The notes below the pieces were generated by a model, which saw nothing but the letters and a program-made list of their open reading frames with translations, did not search any database and had not been told where the DNA came from. A stretch of 64,000 bases of DNA from Ficedula albicollis (taxonomy: Eukaryota > Chordata > Aves > Passeriformes > Muscicapidae). Location of the stretch: assembly GCF_000247815.1 (NCBI RefSeq), contig NC_021692.1:5282461-5346460 (forward strand). The letters are read 5' to 3'. This document shows, piece after piece, positions 13,441-28,324 of the stretch (positions are counted from its first letter, which is position 1; each line of letters opens with the position of its first letter). A program made the position numbers and the translations under genes.

Positions 13441-16400
13441 GGTCACACAATGGCTGTTTAACATATGTAAATGTTCCAACAGTCTCCAGCAAACTAAGCG
13501 GGGAAGGCAAAGCACTGCTGGGGGTGTTGCTGTAAGTGGGTCCCCACAGGCTGGGATGTCACTGGGGCAGCCATCTGAAGGCTGAGCACACACAGGTCTC
13601 TTTAAATGCAAAAGCAGAGCGCAGTGGAAGGACTGTGTTCCTAATCACGCCTCCCGTCACAGCCCTGCCTTCCATTTGCCCTTAAATCCCAGCGCAGCAG
13701 CTCCGCGTGCGTGTGCCAAAGAGCACGGCCCGCCTGTCCTGCTGAAAAAAGGCTCGAACAAATCCTTCCAGACAGCATTAGAGAGGAGAGGAGACACCAC
13801 GGGATCACAACAGGCACCTGGAGTGACCTCTCCTGCTCGGAGACAGTTACATAAGGCCGGAGTGGGAAGCGCCAGGAATGCGGCACAGGAGGGAGGAAGC
13901 GCTGGGCCAGCGGGTTGCTGCAGCTCATCCCAGGCAGGTGCTGCTCCAGCTCTGTGTCCTGCCACAGCAACACTCACCAGCCACAGGGCACCCCATCCCC
14001 AAGAGCAGCTGGCACCACACACGTCAGAAGAGACACACTGGATGGAGAAGTGAAGCCTGTTCTGTATGAGAGCGCCGAGGAGCTGCACCTGAACAAAACA
14101 CACCTGGTGGATGTTCAGACACAGCCCAGGATCCCCCAGCTGAGGGATGAGAAGCCCCCAGACAGAATATCAACACCTGCAGCATGTCTGCTCCTGCTGG
14201 AACCAGCTCCTCTGCCCAAGGACAGTGTGTAAGAAGTGTTGGAGGGGCTGAGGGACACGCTCCAGTTCTGTGGCTCATTAAGCATATGCCTCTGACTCAG
14301 GCATTTGGAAAACTGTGTGCCAGTATCAAAATAAACCCAGGGAGGAAAAAAAAAAAAAAGAAGTAACACCTTTTGAACTCATCTATGCAAGTAAAAAGTG
14401 AACAGGCTGAACCAAGATTTACCAAGAGTTTTGGTTTATTCATTTTGTTTTCTGAGTATCTCCACAGTCTTAATGGGGAGTGGCAAAGGGCATCCTAAAG
14501 ATCTTAAACACTCTTTATCCTGTAGAGACCCAAAATAGCATCTTGTGATGTACTTGTGAAATTCTAAAGAAGTCACACAAAAGCCCAGAAGCCACAGGCA
14601 GGGGAAAATGGAGCACAGCAACACAACTTATGATTGCAGGACCACAGGAACATGCAAGAGAGAGACACATTTCATTCTCTGAGTCGTGAATAGGAACCTG
14701 GGAACAGCAGGTTTGGAAGAACTTTTAAAGGGACTTTTAAAGAAGGGGCAAGGGCTTTCCCAGCACTGACCTGCCACCAGTAAATCACTGAGTTTGCTGG
14801 ATTTTTACTGCCACTAACACTGCCCTGCTCGAGAGCCTCCACAGTTCTCATCAGGATCTGACTGTAATTGCAAGCTGCTCCCAGAAGATCCTCGGGCACA
14901 GATCAAAGAGTGCTGAACACTTCTAAAGGCTTTAGCCAGGGACCTGTGCTGTGGATAATTTAATTAACAGTTCAGCATCCAACACATGACTGCAGCCAAC
15001 TCTGATACTGCAAGTCTTCAGCCCCTTGGAGAACAACCTAGGAATATTCCAGGAGAGAGAATGCACCTCCTCCTGCCTACTGAGGCCAGTAAGTGCAACA
15101 TCTCTGTGCTTCCTCTCCTTGCTCTTCTTATTTTAGAAGTGTTACCTTTATTACACGAAGGAAACATTTTTTTCCCCAAAGATGTTCCTCAAAGGACCAA
15201 AATCCAGGCTGCCCCACTGCCCATCCAACTGCAGCCATCCAAGCTCTGTGATGTTAAATTAATGCTTGATGTTAGTCAGAAGGGCCCTGAACCATGGTTT
15301 AGAGCCCCAGGGCACTTTCAGATATGTTCTAAGAGTCATTGCTGAACCAAGCCTGCTTACAGGGATGGACCATAAGGTATTTCTCAATCTTTTCAAGTAG
15401 AGTTCACTAGAACCTACTGACCTCCACCCTTAAAGAGGAAAGAGCAAAATGAACCAACAAAAGAGGGACAGGAGAGATTCCTTCTCGTTAAAACCCTGTT
15501 TCTGCAAAAACAGAACTGGCTCTTTCAATCTGCATTCAGGTAGTTCTGCTTTTGCTCAGTTCAGATGGGAAATGGATAGAAAATGGAGAGACAAACCATG
15601 TGAAGAACTTCCACGGCTCCTGTGGAAAGCCACCTACTAAGCTCCTTCAACCATCCTTAGGTGAACCCCATGGAATTTGGTTCATTTGAAGCAATACATG
15701 AAGGACAGTAGGTTGCTGCATTTTATTCTCTCAGGAGAGCAGCACAAGGCTGTATGACTGAGAAACAGGGAGTAGTGAAAAGTTACCTTGTCTTCTCCAT
15801 GAAAACATGGACTCAACGCTCACAGTTTCTCCATAGTCACACAGATTTTCCAGAGGCTCAGTAGAGTTCACAATTTCCAATCTTACATAGCAAGTGAGAG
15901 ATGAAACAGAACAGATTTTTCTTCAAAGCAACTACTAATGTGAAATTATTTTCATCACATCAAATTTTGGCATCAAGTGCAAAGAGAGATCTAAAACCTC
16001 AACTCCATCACCATGCACAAATAGGAGAGGGGAGCTTTGTTTCACTATCATTTTATCCAAATAGATGATGCCTTACCCCATCACAGCCATTGCAAAGAAC
16101 ACAGCAATGCCATAAATCAAGAAGGAAAAACTTGATGGACCTTGCTCTGTACTCAGCTCCCCATCAGCACATCCATTTACATCAGTAGAAATAAAAGGTG
16201 TCTGAAAGGACAAATTTGGGCTATCACCACTTACCAGCTGTGTGGTACAGCGAGAAATGAAAGTTTTGAAAGAGCTGCTTGAGAAATACCTTTCAATATT
16301 GGCAATTTTAGAATGTGGACATCTGGTACTTTTTGAAGAGCAAGTCGACACTAGGCACGTCCAGCTGCACTCACAAACTCATGGGGGCTGCTGAAACTCA

Positions 16401-19400
16401 GAGGCAAAGAGCAAATCCTGCTGTGGCTCTGTGGTGCCCACCCTGCCCTGGTGCAGTGGCACAGGCCCTCCCTGTGCTGTCCCTGCCCTGTTTCCTCAAT
16501 GCCACACAAAGCACAAGTGACATCTCGCTGGCACGAGCTGACTGCCAGTGTGCCCATCAGAGCTCGCATTGAACTCTGCAGATCCATGTGAATATGGATT
16601 TCAGAGTCACTATTGTTTCCCCCTCCCTGTAGAGGGAAGGGATTCCCCATCCCCCACCGCTGCACAGCCCTCTCCACCTCATTTCCATCTGGCTGACGCT
16701 GCACTAACGCTGATGCTCCAGCTGGATCCCACAGTATTGTCTTGAACATTGTGTTCCAGCCGAGCTGCACTGGAGGAGCCTCCAGCACAAACCCCGGGGT
16801 TTTATGGGCACATGGCCCTGGTACTGCCCAGGGCTGGCTGCTGGAGCAGGGACAGCCTGGGAGCAGGGCTGCTGCCTCATGGAACACGGCCAGTTGTTGT
16901 GCTCCGGGGGTTTTGTTTGGGTTTGCAGACACTGCTTCTTTTCACAGCACGCAGACAAACGGGGAGACTCTCCCTGGCTCCCTAATGAGAGGGGGTTTGC
17001 TGCTAAAGCCTTCCCACACTCACCCAGTGCTTCACCAACAGTGATTTCAGAGCAGGGTTCTTTGGAATAGGTGAGCCCACAGCACTCAGGTCACACACAG
17101 CTCCCCATATTTGCATTTTCCCTCTCCCCCAGTGAAATACAGGAGAGCCCTGGGCCACAACAGAAGCCAAATCTGGCTCCCAGTTCAGTTACCAAAAACA
17201 CCATAAAGCAGCAGCTGGCATTTCGGGGGGCACACAGGTTCTCTCAGCTTCTCCAGGCAGAAAACCCAACACCTTCTAAGAGTTAACAGGACTGGGCTGC
17301 TTAATGCTTTACCCTCATCAAACATGGTAAGAGGCCTCCCATGCTGGAAACTCCTATGACCCAGTTAAATACAGTGACCCAATTCTGTTATGACAGGAAT
17401 GAAGCCCTTCTAATTTTCTCCAACAAGAATCATTTCAACTAAACAAATCCATTCCAGCCGAATCAGCCCTGCACAGAACAGAAATCTGCAAAATTCCTTT
17501 TTTATTGCCACAGACTCACCCTTTCACAGGGCCATTCATGTCAGTACATCTTCAAGCACTGTACAAATTAAGAAAACACATTTAATATAAAGTAATTGCC
17601 CACATTTAAATTCCCCTCTTGCTTTCAAAGGTAAGAATTCCAACCTCAAACCAGGAGACCTTTCCAGTAAGCATCTGCAATGTTGCAGTGGTGCTTTCCA
17701 GGCAATACTTCTCCCAGTAAACGTACAGACCATTTCTCTCTTACACTCAACTCCCTTTGTCAGCTCAGTAGAAGGGAATGTACAGGTGCCATGAAATGAG
17801 TGTAAGCACATTGGAAAGTATCTCTGGTACATCCCAAAAAGATCCTCTGTGAAAGATGCCTGACCTTTGCTCAGCAGAATCAGGTGCTAAGTGACACAGA
17901 TCTCTCCAACGTGACAAGGTGAAGCCAGCCACAAATACAGAGGAAGTGCCAATCAGTGCACTCGTGTTTCAAACCACGAAACAAAGTATTTCTTTATGTG
18001 AACCTTTTTTACTACTGTGGAAAGTTCTGATTTACACCAGTCCTCTACCTGATGCCTACTGATAATGCAATTTAAAAATGAATAAAATAAAAATTTTCAA
18101 ACCTATTATTTTCAAATTATCAACAAGTCAGGATGGAAGGAGGGGGAGGAAAAAGGAACAGGTCACACCAGATTTTTTAACCTTCCAACAGTCCCCACCA
18201 GCCACAACACCTGGGTGTTTAGTGCAGGTCACCCCAGTGTGCTCATACAGCCCTTCCAGGATAAGTGTTGTGTCAGGGGTAGAAGAACCCACAGAGCCAT
18301 GAAAAACAACAAAACCTCCTTCAAATGGACAGAATCCAGCCAGCAATTCCTGCCTCTACTGAAAATCAACCAGACTTTTGTGTGTAGCACCTTGCTTGCA
18401 ATCTGGAAAAGGTTCTGTCCTCTATTAACAAAAAGTTTGAATTTCATTCCATCTTCCACCAGAAAGTAACTTTTCTTTCTCCAGACAATAACCTGAATAT
18501 GAGGCAAAAACTGCACATTATTTTACATAATTATGTTTTACTAGTGAATAAACCCCCATTAATTTATCACAGACCTCCCCTAAAATGTGTGAAAATCCAC
18601 TGCATCTCTTGAACCATTCAGCTTGACAGAACTTGTGGAAGAGCTGACTGCAGCACTCCAGAAATTTCTTGCAGACTGGTAAGAACAACAGCAATGCTTA
18701 ACCAACCCTACAGCCTTTTATGTTTCTCCACGTCACACATTCACTTCTTAATTCTTTATATCCATGTGGAGTGAACACCATGGGCTTTTAGAGATGAGTG
18801 TTAATGTCCTGCCAAAAACCACACACTCAAAGATGTCAGAAGAGGAGGAAGGCCAGTTCTCTATTCAGACCAGAGCTTCAACAGGTTTCTCTCTGACCTA
18901 AACCTGCCTTGCCAACACAGCAGACTAAATCCAAGATTGCTGGCTCTGAGCAGGGACAGATGTTATCTGAGAGCTGTCATTACACCACTGAGTCACATCA
19001 CCTGAGAAGACCTCTGGACTGCAGGGCTGGGATGTTATTACAAAGCACATGGTACTCAGTTCTGTCTGCCTTTCAACAGCTGCAACCCAAACATGAAGCC
19101 TACAGCAACCCCATCAAAAATTTTTCTTCCTTTTTTTTTTTTTTCATAGACAGCACAACAGAAACGGAACTAAATACTGGCAGAGCTGAAGAATAACATC
19201 CATAAAATCTTAAAAATGAATTCACAAATTTTTCATGTGACATCTGGGAAACACATTTATGATAAAATAAGCAGGGTTTGGCTGTATGGGCAGCAGCACC
19301 ACAAGGTTGTGTTCCTTAGTTTCTGCCTAAGAACATTCTCCCTCCACGTCCCAGATTTGTGATGGTCTCCTTTACAACTCCTGCCCTTTTCCCACTCTGC

Positions 19401-20065
19401 CTAAGAGATTCAATGAGATGAGGATCACGTCTCTCCTTTACAAACTGGAAACCCTCCCAGCTCTGAGCACCCTTTCAGAGCAGCTGCACTGAGGAATTGA
19501 TTAAAAGAGGAAGTTTTCCTTGACACCAGAGAGTGACACCAGGGAGACAGTGCTTGTGCAACCTCCTTGTGGGGCTGTGCTCTTCATTTCCCTGTCAAAG
19601 CTCAGTTGTCAGGAATCAAAAATAAAACTACAGCAAAATGTTTCAACATTATTTCTCCTCCCTCAGCAGTACGAGTTGCATTGTAGGATCTCACAAAAAG
19701 CTCTACAGAAAAATCATACAGACTTAGTTTGACAGGAGCCTTCCTAGGCCCCATCCCTAAAATGTCACCAGAAGGACTGCACATTCACAATAAATACATT
19801 TTTCTTTTAACACAGTGCTAATTAGAGGAGAAATTGTTTGGCACTTTCTCTTCTGAGTACGTCACCAGCTTCTGAGGACAACACTCCCTGTCTCTGCCAC
19901 TGCCTAAATTCAGAGCAACCACAAGCCTGTAATGAGTAACGTGTGAAGGCCAAGGTGAGGTAACGTCTTGGCACCTTTCATACATATTCATAAAGAAACA
20001 ACAACTCTCAGCACTAACACGCTCCTGTCTATATGTAAAATGCTTCACAAAATCCCTCTTAAGAG
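13441..20065. other. Non-coding stretch of SKI intron 1
   Basis: Two GC-richer patches (about 13640-14040 and 16350-17000) produce longer chance open frames on both strands with no recognisable domains. Short A and T runs lie at about 14345-14359 and 19130-19145. No gene was recognised. Confidence 0.6.
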
Positions 20066-20239
20066 CCTTGTTGGGCAGGGAGGTAAATATTGTTAGTCCT
20101 GTTCACAGAGAAGTGAGGTGACTTGCCAGGGAAGTAACTTGCCCAAGGTCACCCAGTTAAGTGGTGTCAGGAGCTGGGACTATAAAAACCTGCTCTTGCC
20201 TCAATCTTCTGCCCTACCCACTGAGGCAGCATTACCTCC
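20066..20239 (-). mobile_element. MIR/CORE-SINE-like relic (reverse orientation)
   Basis: Read on the plus strand it shows the reverse complement of MIR in order: CACAGAGAAGTGAGGTGACTT, GTAACTTGCCCAAGGTCACC, AAGTGGTGTCAGGAGCTGGGA, then CCACTGAGGCAGCATTACC. The ACTTGCC motif occurs twice, suggesting a small internal duplication. This is one of the clearest MIR matches in the window. Confidence 0.7.
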
Positions 20240-23200
20240 CTGCACCCTTGGTAACAACAATAACACCACCCATGAACAAGTTATACCTAGCAAACACCAA
20301 GTAATTCCAGAGGAGGGATGAATGAACTACTATGTAGTTAATTCCAGGAGCTGATCCAGTCCAGGCCTGCCCACAAACAGAGGGAAATTCTTTCACATAC
20401 ACAGAAAGAAGAAAGAAAGACAAAGAAGAAAGACAGAAGTGAAGTGCTCCACATCAAGTGAAGCGTCGTAATCCCCGAGCAGGAGCTAAACCAGACTGAC
20501 TGCCCCAAGGACGGAGCTGCCTCAACAGGGACACGGCTTTTCAAGTGCAGAAATGTCTTGCTAACCTGACTTACCCTGCTCAGCCTCCAAGGTGTGCTTG
20601 TGGCTTTAAATATTTTCTTGTTGCTGCTTTGAAGGCAAGAACAGACACGATCTCCCAAGCACCCACTGCTCCGCAGTTGGGGGGAGGAGGAGGAGGAGGA
20701 GGTGAATACTGTAGCTAGCTGAGAACTGTCAGATTGTGTTTGCCATCAAGGAATGCCATTTCCCAATGCCTGAGTTTAACTCTGGAATGAGATGCACGCT
20801 GCTGCTGACCCCTGTGCTGCCACTCCATAGACTCCCTTATCTCATCAGCCCCTGAGCATCCCATCCTCACTCCTCCGCGTTCATGTTCCCAAACTGTCAA
20901 TCTCCCCGCAGTGACTCACAAGGTTCTGAACCCACCATTCGCCTCTGAGTCTCACTATTTTTTCATACGAGTCCTTCTGGTTTAGATTGAGAGGCGTCTT
21001 ATTCTTCTTAAATGTTAAAAACGAAATTAAAAAGAATCACTGAAAGCAATATGCCCTCAGCACAACAGCCTCCCTGAGAGCTCTGCATACTTCAAAGAAA
21101 AACACAAGAATCTAATTCTGCTCTCCAGTCAGAGTGCTGCAAATTAGGAATAATTCTGCTGAAGTCAATCAAACCACAATCATTATAACAACCACTGCGA
21201 GCAGAAGTGAAGCAGGGCCTGCCTGTGGGCACATTTCAGGAGTGACAATAGATTAGAAAATACATGGCAAGGGTTTATTAAAGTTTAGGTCAGCTTAAAA
21301 GACTCTCGATGAACTCCCTTTCTAACCCACTGAAAACAAGAATCCTCTGTACCCACATTCTAATCCTCATTATTACACAGTGCCAGCACCACCTGTGCAT
21401 TACTAACACACCTCTGAGAAGGTGGGGTGGTTGGAGATGGCTGCCAACCAAAATTCCAACACGGGCTTTGTTTGTCATCCCCACATGGCACAGATGTATC
21501 ACCCACTGAGGATGGCTTCAGTTCTTTACCTTCTGCCACTTCCCAATTGGGATTATCCCACATTCAACCCAGGGCTCACTTAAGGTGTTGTTTTTAAAAC
21601 TGGTGGAATTCAGCCATTGGTAATGGAACTGTTTTAATGCTTTCTCACCCAATCCTACTGCAAGGAGAAGGAGGAGAATGGAATACAGGCAGCTCCTCCC
21701 CAAAACATTCATTTTGACATTTTGATATTCCGTAAGCTACTGAGTAACCTGCCCAAAGTGGAAGGGGTTACAGCAAACCCAGCCTGCCTATTTTCCAGGG
21801 AGCACAGAACCAAACCCAAACATGCACATCCATACATTATTGGATTTGCTGGTTTAATCAGCAAGTACCAGTGACTCAATTAGCCTCTTAGCAGTGCCTA
21901 AATGGCACTAATTCAGCCCGCTGGCTGCAGCAGCACACATCTCCCAGGCTGTCCCTTTGGATTTAGCGGTAACAGCACGGCTATTCTTCTCCTGACAGCA
22001 CCAGGGGCCCAGACAGTCTCCTGCTCTCTCTCTTTTCCTCTGTTCTGCCAACCACACAGAAAGAAAAGACCCCAGGGCTGACTGTGTGTGAGCGTTGAGT
22101 AGGAGGAAAAAGGAAGAGGGAGACACTATTTCTATTCATTTTACAGCTTCATCCATCAAAAGCCTTTCTAAAAAAATTGAAAAATGCATTTCCAGAAGCT
22201 CCTGGTTTAGACCAAGAGCCTAATAAGGTGTTTAAGACATGGACCCAAGCTCTAGCAGCCATATCTACCGCACAAAAGTTGAACAAATTGCAGATGTACT
22301 TACAGAAGTACCATTTGATTTAACCCATGCTCCCACCATTGTTCATCTGTTATCTTTTTTGGGTTTAGGATAAGGGAGAAACCATCAACATGAACACACC
22401 CTACTTTTAAGTGAAACTCTAACACCTTTGGCAGTCTGAAACAGCAACACACAACCCCAGTGAACAAACCAGCCGACCCCAAAGTGCTTTGGCTGGGTAC
22501 TCAACAGCACATTTGTTCAGTAAATTTTTGTGACTCTCCCTTATACAACGACTGATTTTCAGGCAGATTGATTCCCTGGTGAGTTGTTGCACATTGTGCA
22601 GCCATAAAAGCACCAGTGACAGTCAAAGAAGGTGACAGGAACAGTAGGCTGGTGTTAGGGGAGAAGCCAAAAGGAGTTTTGGCAGTAACTAAGTATATGT
22701 CAAATTAAAGTGACCAAGCAACTACAGCTTCAAAAGTATTGAGTCAGTATGAACAAAATGTGCTGTCAAAACACAACATGTCAGAACTGAGCCCATCAGA
22801 TCTAGTTTACTTGATGACTATACATAGAATTACAGGTCAGGAGAAACACTGGAGATCTCAGAGGAGGAAAAAAAACCTTTGCTAATCAACTCACAATGTG
22901 GAAAGCAGAGTAATCTTACCCATAAAAAAAGGAGCAGATGACACCTGAGCTCTTCTCTCTCTTCTTCATAATTCTCCTCATACCTTAAAAATGAAGGCTC
23001 ATTAAAAAATGGTCAAAGGTGGACTCACTCTTGGTTTGAGAGCCATGTTTGCAAAAGAGGTAATATTGCTTTAAATCCCTCCCAGCAGCTTCCCAGCTGA
23101 CAACAACTTGGCATCCAAAGACTAGGTAGGAACTTGGCAAACATGCGGGATTTCTACAACAATATTTGCAACATAAAATGAAACAAACAAATAAAAAATA

Positions 23201-26200
23201 ATATCCCTTTCAACTACTAGACAGTAAACAGGCCTTGCTCTCCCACTCCCCTTTCCTTATTAATATTCAACAGTTTAAAATAAAGATGTACCAAAAAACC
23301 ACCAGGGAATCCAGGGAATTCATTAAGCCTTCAGTATTTCAGTTCACCAGTCTCTGATTTCCAGTCAGCTGAAACTGGAAAGTCATTACTTCAGCTAGAG
23401 CCCAGGTCAGAGGAAAGACTAATCTCAGACTGATAAAGCTGCCAGATTCCAGGTTCAGGATGAATGCAGGGTGGTTGGGGAATTATAAGGGAGAATAAGT
23501 AGAATGCAGTATCTTAATTAAGGAAAAACAAACAACCTGTGCCAACAAACAAGGACATGTACTCGGGCAGCATAAATCAGTGTTACTGAGCAGGAGCCAC
23601 GGGAGCCACTCAGTGTGAAACCTGCACAGAGCAGCTCACAGAAACCACCAGCCTCCTGTGCTTGCAGCTTTAGGTCAGTTTGATATCTGGCTTTGAGAGA
23701 TGCTCCAGTGTGAATTCCACATGTCCTTCACCCCTGCCAGCCCAAAGCCATGGCGAGTACCCAGCTATTGCCTCCACACAGACCCTGCCAAGGCTGCTTC
23801 AGCCAGCACAGTTCCACCACACAATCCCCCCTGCACAAAAGTCAACATCATCTTTCCTGCACTAAGGACAGGAAATTATTGCCAGCGAGGGGAACTCCAT
23901 GGGAAGTGTGCAGAGACAATATCCTGCTTGGTGCATCCCCACAGCTTCTCAAAATGGTCCCAGATTTGCTGCTGAGTCCCTTGTCCATATCCCTGCTCCT
24001 CTCTCGGCCTCCTAACTCAGCTCCCAGCTGCTCCCAGCACTCCCCATCCAGCAGGAACTGCTGCTCCTCCTGCCACTTTGGCTTTATAAAAACACTGGAA
24101 ACAGACAAGCAGACCTTTGTAGTTTGATTTTTTTGTTGTTTGTAGGTAAACTCCAGTGTGGCACAGAGATTATAAACTGCAGCCTGGTATTTGGGCAAAG
24201 CTGCCTTTCCCTCAGTGCTGCAGCAGGGAGGACAGGCAGAGGTTCTACCGAAATGAAGAGAGATCACAATCAAATAAATGGAACTGTTCAAAAACATTCT
24301 GTTGAGTAGGTGATGTTACTGCAGCTTATGGACATTTTGTCTTCCCTCGTCAGAAAAGCTGGCTTGCTAATTTATGGGCAGAGTGGGAAAAGCAGAGGGA
24401 TACAGACAGACACAGAATACTTAAAACAGGCCTCAGAATGGAGACAAAGCTCCCCTTTCACCTCCTGCTGCTATTTACCATCTGGGATCCTGAAAAGGGG
24501 GTGATGGGTAGTTTTGTGATAGGTTTGGCAAGGGGCAGGACATTTAGGATTTTCTATGTGTAACGAGGTCATGTGTCAGCGCCTTTGCAGCACATGGGAA
24601 CACTATCCAAAAGAAGATTCAACAAAGGGGTTGCCCTGGCTGAACTGGAAAGAAATTCTCCTAAAAAATATCCTGGCACCAATGCAGGATCTTAATAAGA
24701 TTAGTAATAATAATAAATTTGCAGAAAATGCCTCCAGAATGTAGCTTGGGAAAGCGCAGAAAAAAAAATGAGGGAATAAACACATCCAATTAAAAATGGG
24801 TATTTTACATTATTCTATTTTTAGAAGTGGTATGAAATTTCAAAGCAAAATGAAAATTCTGAATCACAGAATGTTACACCTCTGCTTGGAAACCAAATAG
24901 GTCAGGTCACTCCATGTTTTTTGGTAACTTTTGCTTTCTTGAGCCCCTTACACTGTGCTTAGGAAGTAAGACCTGAATAGGCCAATATGAAATGTGCTGC
25001 AAGTCTGTGGAGAGGGAGAAGTGCTTTGTATTACAGTATTCTTTGACATTTCCACTGATATTGGGGGTTGGGGTGGTGGAGATAACTCAGGATTTCAGTC
25101 TCTGCTTGTAAGAAGGGTAGTGGCTTTACTCTTTCTTTCTGATCGCTTTGTTTCATAAAAGCAATTTACAAAGAGCAGTTACATGAAATGAGGACTCCTG
25201 TCTTCATAAAGAGAATTATTAATAGGGTGAATTTCCCATCATAGGGTGCTCCAGTAAATCTTTAAACAGGATCCTTTAACCCAAGGACCTGAGAGTAACA
25301 TGAGCACCCCAGCCTTTTGCCCAGACTGGATGTCTGCTGACTGAAGTGATTCTAACAACGCTCCTACTGCAACAATTCAATCTGTGCACTGAATTATTTA
25401 AAATCTGTTCTCCACAAGATGCCCAGATGTGAGAATTAGTCACTAGAACTAATGCACTACTTTCCTACCCATGTGTCTCAAACTCCTGCTTGGTAGAAAC
25501 CCCATTTTCAAGTCTAAAAGTTCTAAATCCAGGATGTCAGTCACCACTACAGCACCAACTACACAGAGAAATTAAAGACAGTTTGTGCACTGTGGAAGAC
25601 AAAATCTCACCATGTATTGATGGGGAATCAAAAATTTATGTCAATCCTGAAGAAGAGACCCTTTAAAACAATCACTGGATCACATCTGTAAATCTGGTGC
25701 AGTGCCCTGGATGTGAAAGTGTTGTCCTTGTTCCTCACCAGCCTCTCCTCCCTGCATGCACATCACAGATCCAAAACTGGAGCAGTGAAAGGACCAGGAC
25801 TGGCACTCTGCCATGAGATACAGATGGACACCTTCAGTCCAGCAAGAAGGGCTCTTCAAGGGATCAGACCCAATAAAACTCTTGGGCCAGAAAGCCACAG
25901 CAGCCACCCCCCTAAGGCACCTGTGGTGAAGAGCAGAGCAGCAGATGTGGTCCTGAGGCTCCTTCAGGCATCCCTGACCTGCTCCTGGCACCCAACACCC
26001 TCTTCCCTCACTTCCCAAGGTTTCCTCCTGTGGCATCTCCAGCTGCAGAAGGAGCAGTGGAGCACCATAAGGAGCCTGGGGATCACTGAGCACACCCAGC
26101 CTGGGCCTCCTGGACACTGGGACTGTCCTGGGACACACCTGGAATTGTCTCAAACACACTCCTCCTGCTCTGGGGTCACCAACACCAACCAGCCCTCGGT

Positions 26201-27679
26201 GTCAAACAGAGCAGGAACAAAGCACGAAGCTGCAGCAGCCCATGGTTTTATAGTTTTGATGCAGATGTGAGTGGTGAGAGAGCAGCAGGTGATGCCACAT
26301 CAGCCCATGGCAGTTTCCCACCCTTACACCACAGACAAGGCCAGCAGCCAGCACCTCCTGACACAAACCACCTGCACATCCCCCAGCCTCACCTGCCCAG
26401 CTATTCCACAGGGGAAGATCTGAAATAAAAACCCACCAGGTCTGGGATACAAAAAATCTTGTATCAATGCTGAGTGACCTGCAGCACTGCAACCCCCTGA
26501 CACAGCCACAGCCTGAGCTTCTGGAGCTGCAGAAAAGCACCTTGGCCAGGCAGAACATAAAATAGAAGCCACCATTTCACATAATCAGGACAACCACATG
26601 AGGCTGCTACTGATACTACTATAATGGTGTCACCTAGCTGCAAAAAAAACAACAAATAAATGGCTTTTCACTCCAAAATCCCTTAGATTTTTTTGTTATA
26701 TGTTGTTCTGCTCTGAGACAATAAGCATAGTTCTGCTTTGTCCCCCCAGTTTTGAAAAGAGCTGCAGAAGGAGGGGGACACATGTACACAGAGGTTAAAG
26801 GCACTGGACAATGCTCAGGACTGGAAAATGTTACCAAAAAAATAAAATAAATAAATAAATATCATCACAGTTTTGATAGTTCTGTGGGAAAAAAAAAAAA
26901 CCTTAGCAAATTTGCAACAAAACTGTTAAGTAATTAAGGCAAGACACTTCACACATGAACTTAAACTGCTAATTAAATCCCCCCTGCTTAATTGACTAGA
27001 TTTGCATATCATTCAGTGAGGAATGGGAATGGCTTGGGCATTACACAAGCGCTTCCTTGTACAGGAAGGCAGCTCAGTAACATAAACTAAGTTATAAGAC
27101 AAAAACAATGCCAGTTTTTGAATGAAATAGAAATTTTCACCATGGTTTTGTGAGGAACATTAGACCAGAACTCACTGCAGTCAGTTACTAGTCCAGTAGT
27201 AATATCCAGAACTACAGCAAATGTTTTATATTTGTCCCATTTCCCTACTGTTTAAGCCATGACCACTGTCTGCTGATCTATACAAAAAATGAGTTTATAT
27301 CCATTTCTACTTGGAAAACCCCAATACCTTCACTTCAATAACCATAGGAGAAAAAATACCGATTTCTGTCCCTCTCTGCCACTGAAGTCAGCGTGAATTT
27401 AAGGAGGGTTTGAGCAAACTTCCAGACTGTAGCAGCAAAGAAACAGTTTGACTCTTAAGATCAACCAGAGTCAAGGAAAATGTGTCATTATCTGCCACTC
27501 CCATCATTCCCAAACCCAAGGTGTGCAGGAGGAACCCAGCCTGGCAGAAACCCTGCTCCAAGATCAGATGATGTCTTTTACAGTGGGTAAAGAATCAGAG
27601 TCAGGAACACAAATTCCCCTCATGGTAAAAAACAGTTCTAGGAGTTGCTTTCAATAATCTGCTTTTCAAGTGAGAGTTC
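20240..27679. other. Non-coding stretch of SKI intron 1
   Basis: Purine-rich GAA/GAAA patches near 20405-20440 and a GGA repeat near 20690-20702. A stretch near 24861-24910 (AATCACAGAATG...) is faintly like an inverted CR1 tail. An AAAT repeat lies near 26840-26862, and an octamer-like ATTTGCATAT lies near 27000. Nothing firm. Confidence 0.55.
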
Positions 27680-27777
27680 TTACACCAATGTACACGTGAG
27701 CACCTGAAGAATTGAGGCCATCCTGGCATTACACCAATGTACACGTGAGCACCTGAAGAATCGAGGCCGTCCTGGCA
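27680..27777. repeat. Tandem duplication, two copies of a 49-bp unit
   Basis: The unit starting TTACACCAATGTACACGTGA occurs at 27680 and again at 27729. The two copies differ at two positions, both T/C or A/G transitions that create CpG in the second copy (TTGAGGCCA versus TCGAGGCCG). High identity implies a recent duplication. Confidence 0.95.
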
Positions 27778-28284
27778 ATCCAGTCTCCAAAAGAAGAGTG
27801 TAGATCATAACATCTCACCACATTGTGTGGAAGTTGGTGTGGCATCAGTTGATCGTACATTCCATTCATAGATATTGATAAGGAGATTTTTTTTTACCAC
27901 AGCTTGTATCTTAAAAAAAAAAAAATCAATTCTTCATCTCATTTTTTAAAAGGTTCTGTAAGTCTTTGAAACATTAATATTCTCCCTAACAAAGCCAGCA
28001 GCTGCTCTGCCAGTCTGTGACATGGATGGTTTTGTTAAAAGGTTTTCATGTGGGGTTTTTTCGGTTCAGTGTGCTTTGCATATGAAACAGGACATTTCCC
28101 CACCCTCCACCCCCATTCCCTCCTAATCCAGAAGGGACTTTACTTCCTCCCTCTCAAACAAGCAGCTCATTCAGCAAAAGGGAAATCCCGAGATGCACTC
28201 GGGCACAGAGCCTAGAGAAGGAGCTTGGAGAAAAAATCCCAAACCAACAAACCTAACAACAAAAACACCACCACACCCCCCACC

Positions 28285-28324
<40 letters not shown>

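Noticed and set aside
13075..13611. 178-codon minus-strand open frame
   Set aside because: It lies across a MIR-like relic and shows no protein family signal.
24861..24915. Possible inverted CR1 tail (AATCACAGAATG...)
   Set aside because: Only about a dozen bases fit CR1. The following sequence lacks the conserved GGTTGGAAGGGACC box.
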